Origin: Candidatus Binatia bacterium
GTDB lineage: Bacteria; Desulfobacterota_B; Binatia; UBA9968; JAJDTQ01
Direction of reading: 5' to 3'
Length of the DNA: 11,839 nt
NCBI GenBank assembly: GCA_022827045.1
Contig: JAJDTQ010000094.1
Span: 1 to 11,839 of the forward strand
Shown here: piece after piece, positions 9,054 through 11,839 of the stretch
Position numbering within the stretch: position 1 is the first letter of the stretch
Layout of the letters: each line of letters opens with the position of its first letter
The notes under the pieces: model-generated
Told to the model about the DNA's origin: nothing
What the model saw: the letters and a program-made list of their open reading frames with translations, nothing else
Database searches by the model: none
Translations under genes and position numbers: made by a program

Positions 9054-10169
9054 TCAGTCGAACAGTTCCTTTACCTTCTCGAAGAACCCTTTGGCAATAG
9101 GATGGGCTTCCTCGCCGCCTTCCTGGGCAAATTCGTTGAGCAGCTTCTTCTGGCGCGCGTTGAGCCTGGTCGGGGTCTCGACCAGGACGCGAACGTGCTC
9201 GTCGCCGCGGCGGCCTCCGTGCACGTCCTTGATCCCCTTGCCCTTCAGGCGGAAGACCGCGTGGGACTGGGTCCCCGAGGGGATCTTCATCTTGACCTTG
9301 CCCTCCAGCGTGGGCACCTCGATCTCCGCTCCGAGGGTAGCGTTGACGAAACTGATGGGCATCTCGCAGATGACGTCGGTGCCGTCGCGGGCGAAGATCG
9401 GGTGGTCCTCGACGATGATGACCACGTAAAGATCCCCGGGCGGGCCGCCCCGGGCGCCGTTCTCTCCCTCGCCCCGCAGCTTCAGCCGCGAGCCGGTGTC
9501 GACCCCGGCCGGGATCTTGACGTTGATGGTGTGGAACTTCCGCGTGAGGCCCGCGCCGCCGCACGTGGGACACGGGTGCGGGATCACCCGGCCCTGGCCG
9601 CCGCACTGGCCGCAGGTGCGGGAGACCGTGAAGAAGCCCTGCTGAAAGGCCATCTGTCCGGTGCCCCTGCAGGCGGGACAGGTCTGCGGCGAGGTGCCCT
9701 TCGCGGCGCCGCTGCCCTCGCACTCGTCGCAGGGCCCGTGGCGCGGGATCTTGATCTTCTTCTCGGTGCCGAAGGCGGCCTGCTCGAAGGAGATCTCGAG
9801 GTTGTAGCGCAGGTCGTCGCCGCGCTGGGCGCGCGACCGGGCCCGGCCCCGGGGCCCCCCGCCGAAGAACTCGCCGAAGAGGTCGCCGAAGATGTCCTCG
9901 AACCCGCCCGAGAAGTCGAACCCCCTCGCGAACGGGCCGCTTTCACCGAACGCGGTATGGCCGAACTGGTCGTACTTGGTCCTTTTCTCCGGATCGGAGA
10001 GCACCTGGTAGGCTTCGGACAGCTCCTTGAACTTCTCCTCTGCCTGCTTGTCGTCCGGATTCCGGTGGGGATGGTACTGAAGCGCGAGCTTCCGGTACGC
10101 CTTCTTGATCTCGTCCTCGCCGGCGTTGCGGCTCAGGCCGAGGATCTCGTAGTAGTCCCTTTTGTCCAA
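9054..10169 (-). CDS. dnaJ: Chaperone DnaJ with altered HPD motif (HPH)
   Basis: This 371-residue type I J-protein has J domain (1-72), Gly/Phe-rich region (about 75-105), four CxxCxGxG zinc repeats (Cys147/150, 164/167, 186/189, 200/203) and C-terminal client-binding domains. DnaJ brings unfolded clients to DnaK and triggers its ATPase through the His-Pro-Asp loop. Here that loop reads His33-Pro34-His35; the codon at 10065-10067 is CAC where GAC is expected. Helices II and III around it ([33 protein letters not shown]) are normal. The start is TTG 10169, giving the standard [10 protein letters not shown] beginning, and no ATG is available nearby. It lies 66 nt after dnaK and 9 nt before lon. 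Gene identity is certain; whether it still stimulates DnaK is open. Confidence 0.96.
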   Translation of the reverse strand: MDKRDYYEILGLSRNAGEDEIKKAYRKLALQYHPHRNPDDKQAEEKFKELSEAYQVLSDPEKRTKYDQFGHTAFGESGPFARGFDFSGGFEDIFGDLFGEFFGGGPRGRARSRAQRGDDLRYNLEISFEQAAFGTEKKIKIPRHGPCDECEGSGAAKGTSPQTCPACRGTGQMAFQQGFFTVSRTCGQCGGQGRVIPHPCPTCGGAGLTRKFHTINVKIPAGVDTGSRLKLRGEGENGARGGPPGDLYVVIIVEDHPIFARDGTDVICEMPISFVNATLGAEIEVPTLEGKVKMKIPSGTQSHAVFRLKGKGIKDVHGGRRGDEHVRVLVETPTRLNARQKKLLNEFAQEGGEEAHPIAKGFFEKVKELFD

Positions 10170-10235
10170 TGTCCAGTCCCGCCTGGGAGGCAGTATCGAC
10201 CGATGGTGATGCGGGCGCGGCGGTTTTGAAACCCC
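10170..10235 (-). other. dnaK-dnaJ intergenic spacer
   Basis: In this 66-nt spacer I see no strong promoter, terminator or long hairpin. The only ribosome-site candidate for dnaJ is an AGGCGGG run about 8 nt before the TTG, which is modest but suits a TTG start placed behind an upstream gene. Confidence 0.4.

Positions 10236-11839
<1,604 letters not shown>

Overview
The window is GC-rich, almost fully coding bacterial chromosome from a diderm (Gram-negative-type) organism. A zinc/manganese-type ABC importer follows the tail of what looks like an outer-membrane barrel. Small GC-rich palindromes of the kind scattered between genes in many high-GC environmental genomes sit in three intergenic gaps. 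Gene content and style fit a deltaproteobacterial-type or neighbouring uncultured lineage (Desulfobacterota, Tectomicrobia, NC10 and similar), but nothing here fixes the taxon.

Left part, + strand (1-2797): the C-terminal end of a probable outer-membrane protein, a 162-bp gap holding a perfect 11-bp inverted repeat, then a tightly packed metal ABC importer made of substrate-binding protein, ATPase and permease. The ATPase start overlaps the stop of the binding protein by one frame-shifted codon (GTGA), and the permease starts 10 nt after the ATPase stop. The barrel fragment may be the matching outer-membrane step of metal uptake.

Right part, - strand (11839 down to 2873): seven genes in one direction, read as dnaK (5' end outside the window), dnaJ, lon, thiL, larB, an archease-like gene and an HD-domain phosphohydrolase. 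Gaps are about 66, 9, 72, 6, 46 and 18 nt, so this could be one long transcription unit or two or three overlapping ones. The first three genes form a protein quality-control block: Hsp70 and its J-domain partner refold clients and Lon degrades what cannot be saved. The next two are cofactor genes (thiamine monophosphate kinase, and the LarB carboxylase of nickel-pincer cofactor synthesis). The last two are an archease-fold protein and a SAMHD1/YwfO-like nucleotide hydrolase. The two blocks converge at about 2798-2872, where there is another palindromic repeat.

Most of the content is ordinary housekeeping. The most notable point is that DnaJ carries His-Pro-His in place of the near-invariant His-Pro-Asp of its J domain, while the rest of the protein is intact. 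Next are a palindrome whose RNA form would bury the thiL ribosome-binding site, and an archease-like protein in which both expected metal-binding aspartates appear as glutamates and no rtcB lies nearby. I found no CRISPR array, tRNA, rRNA, insertion sequence or clear undescribed system.
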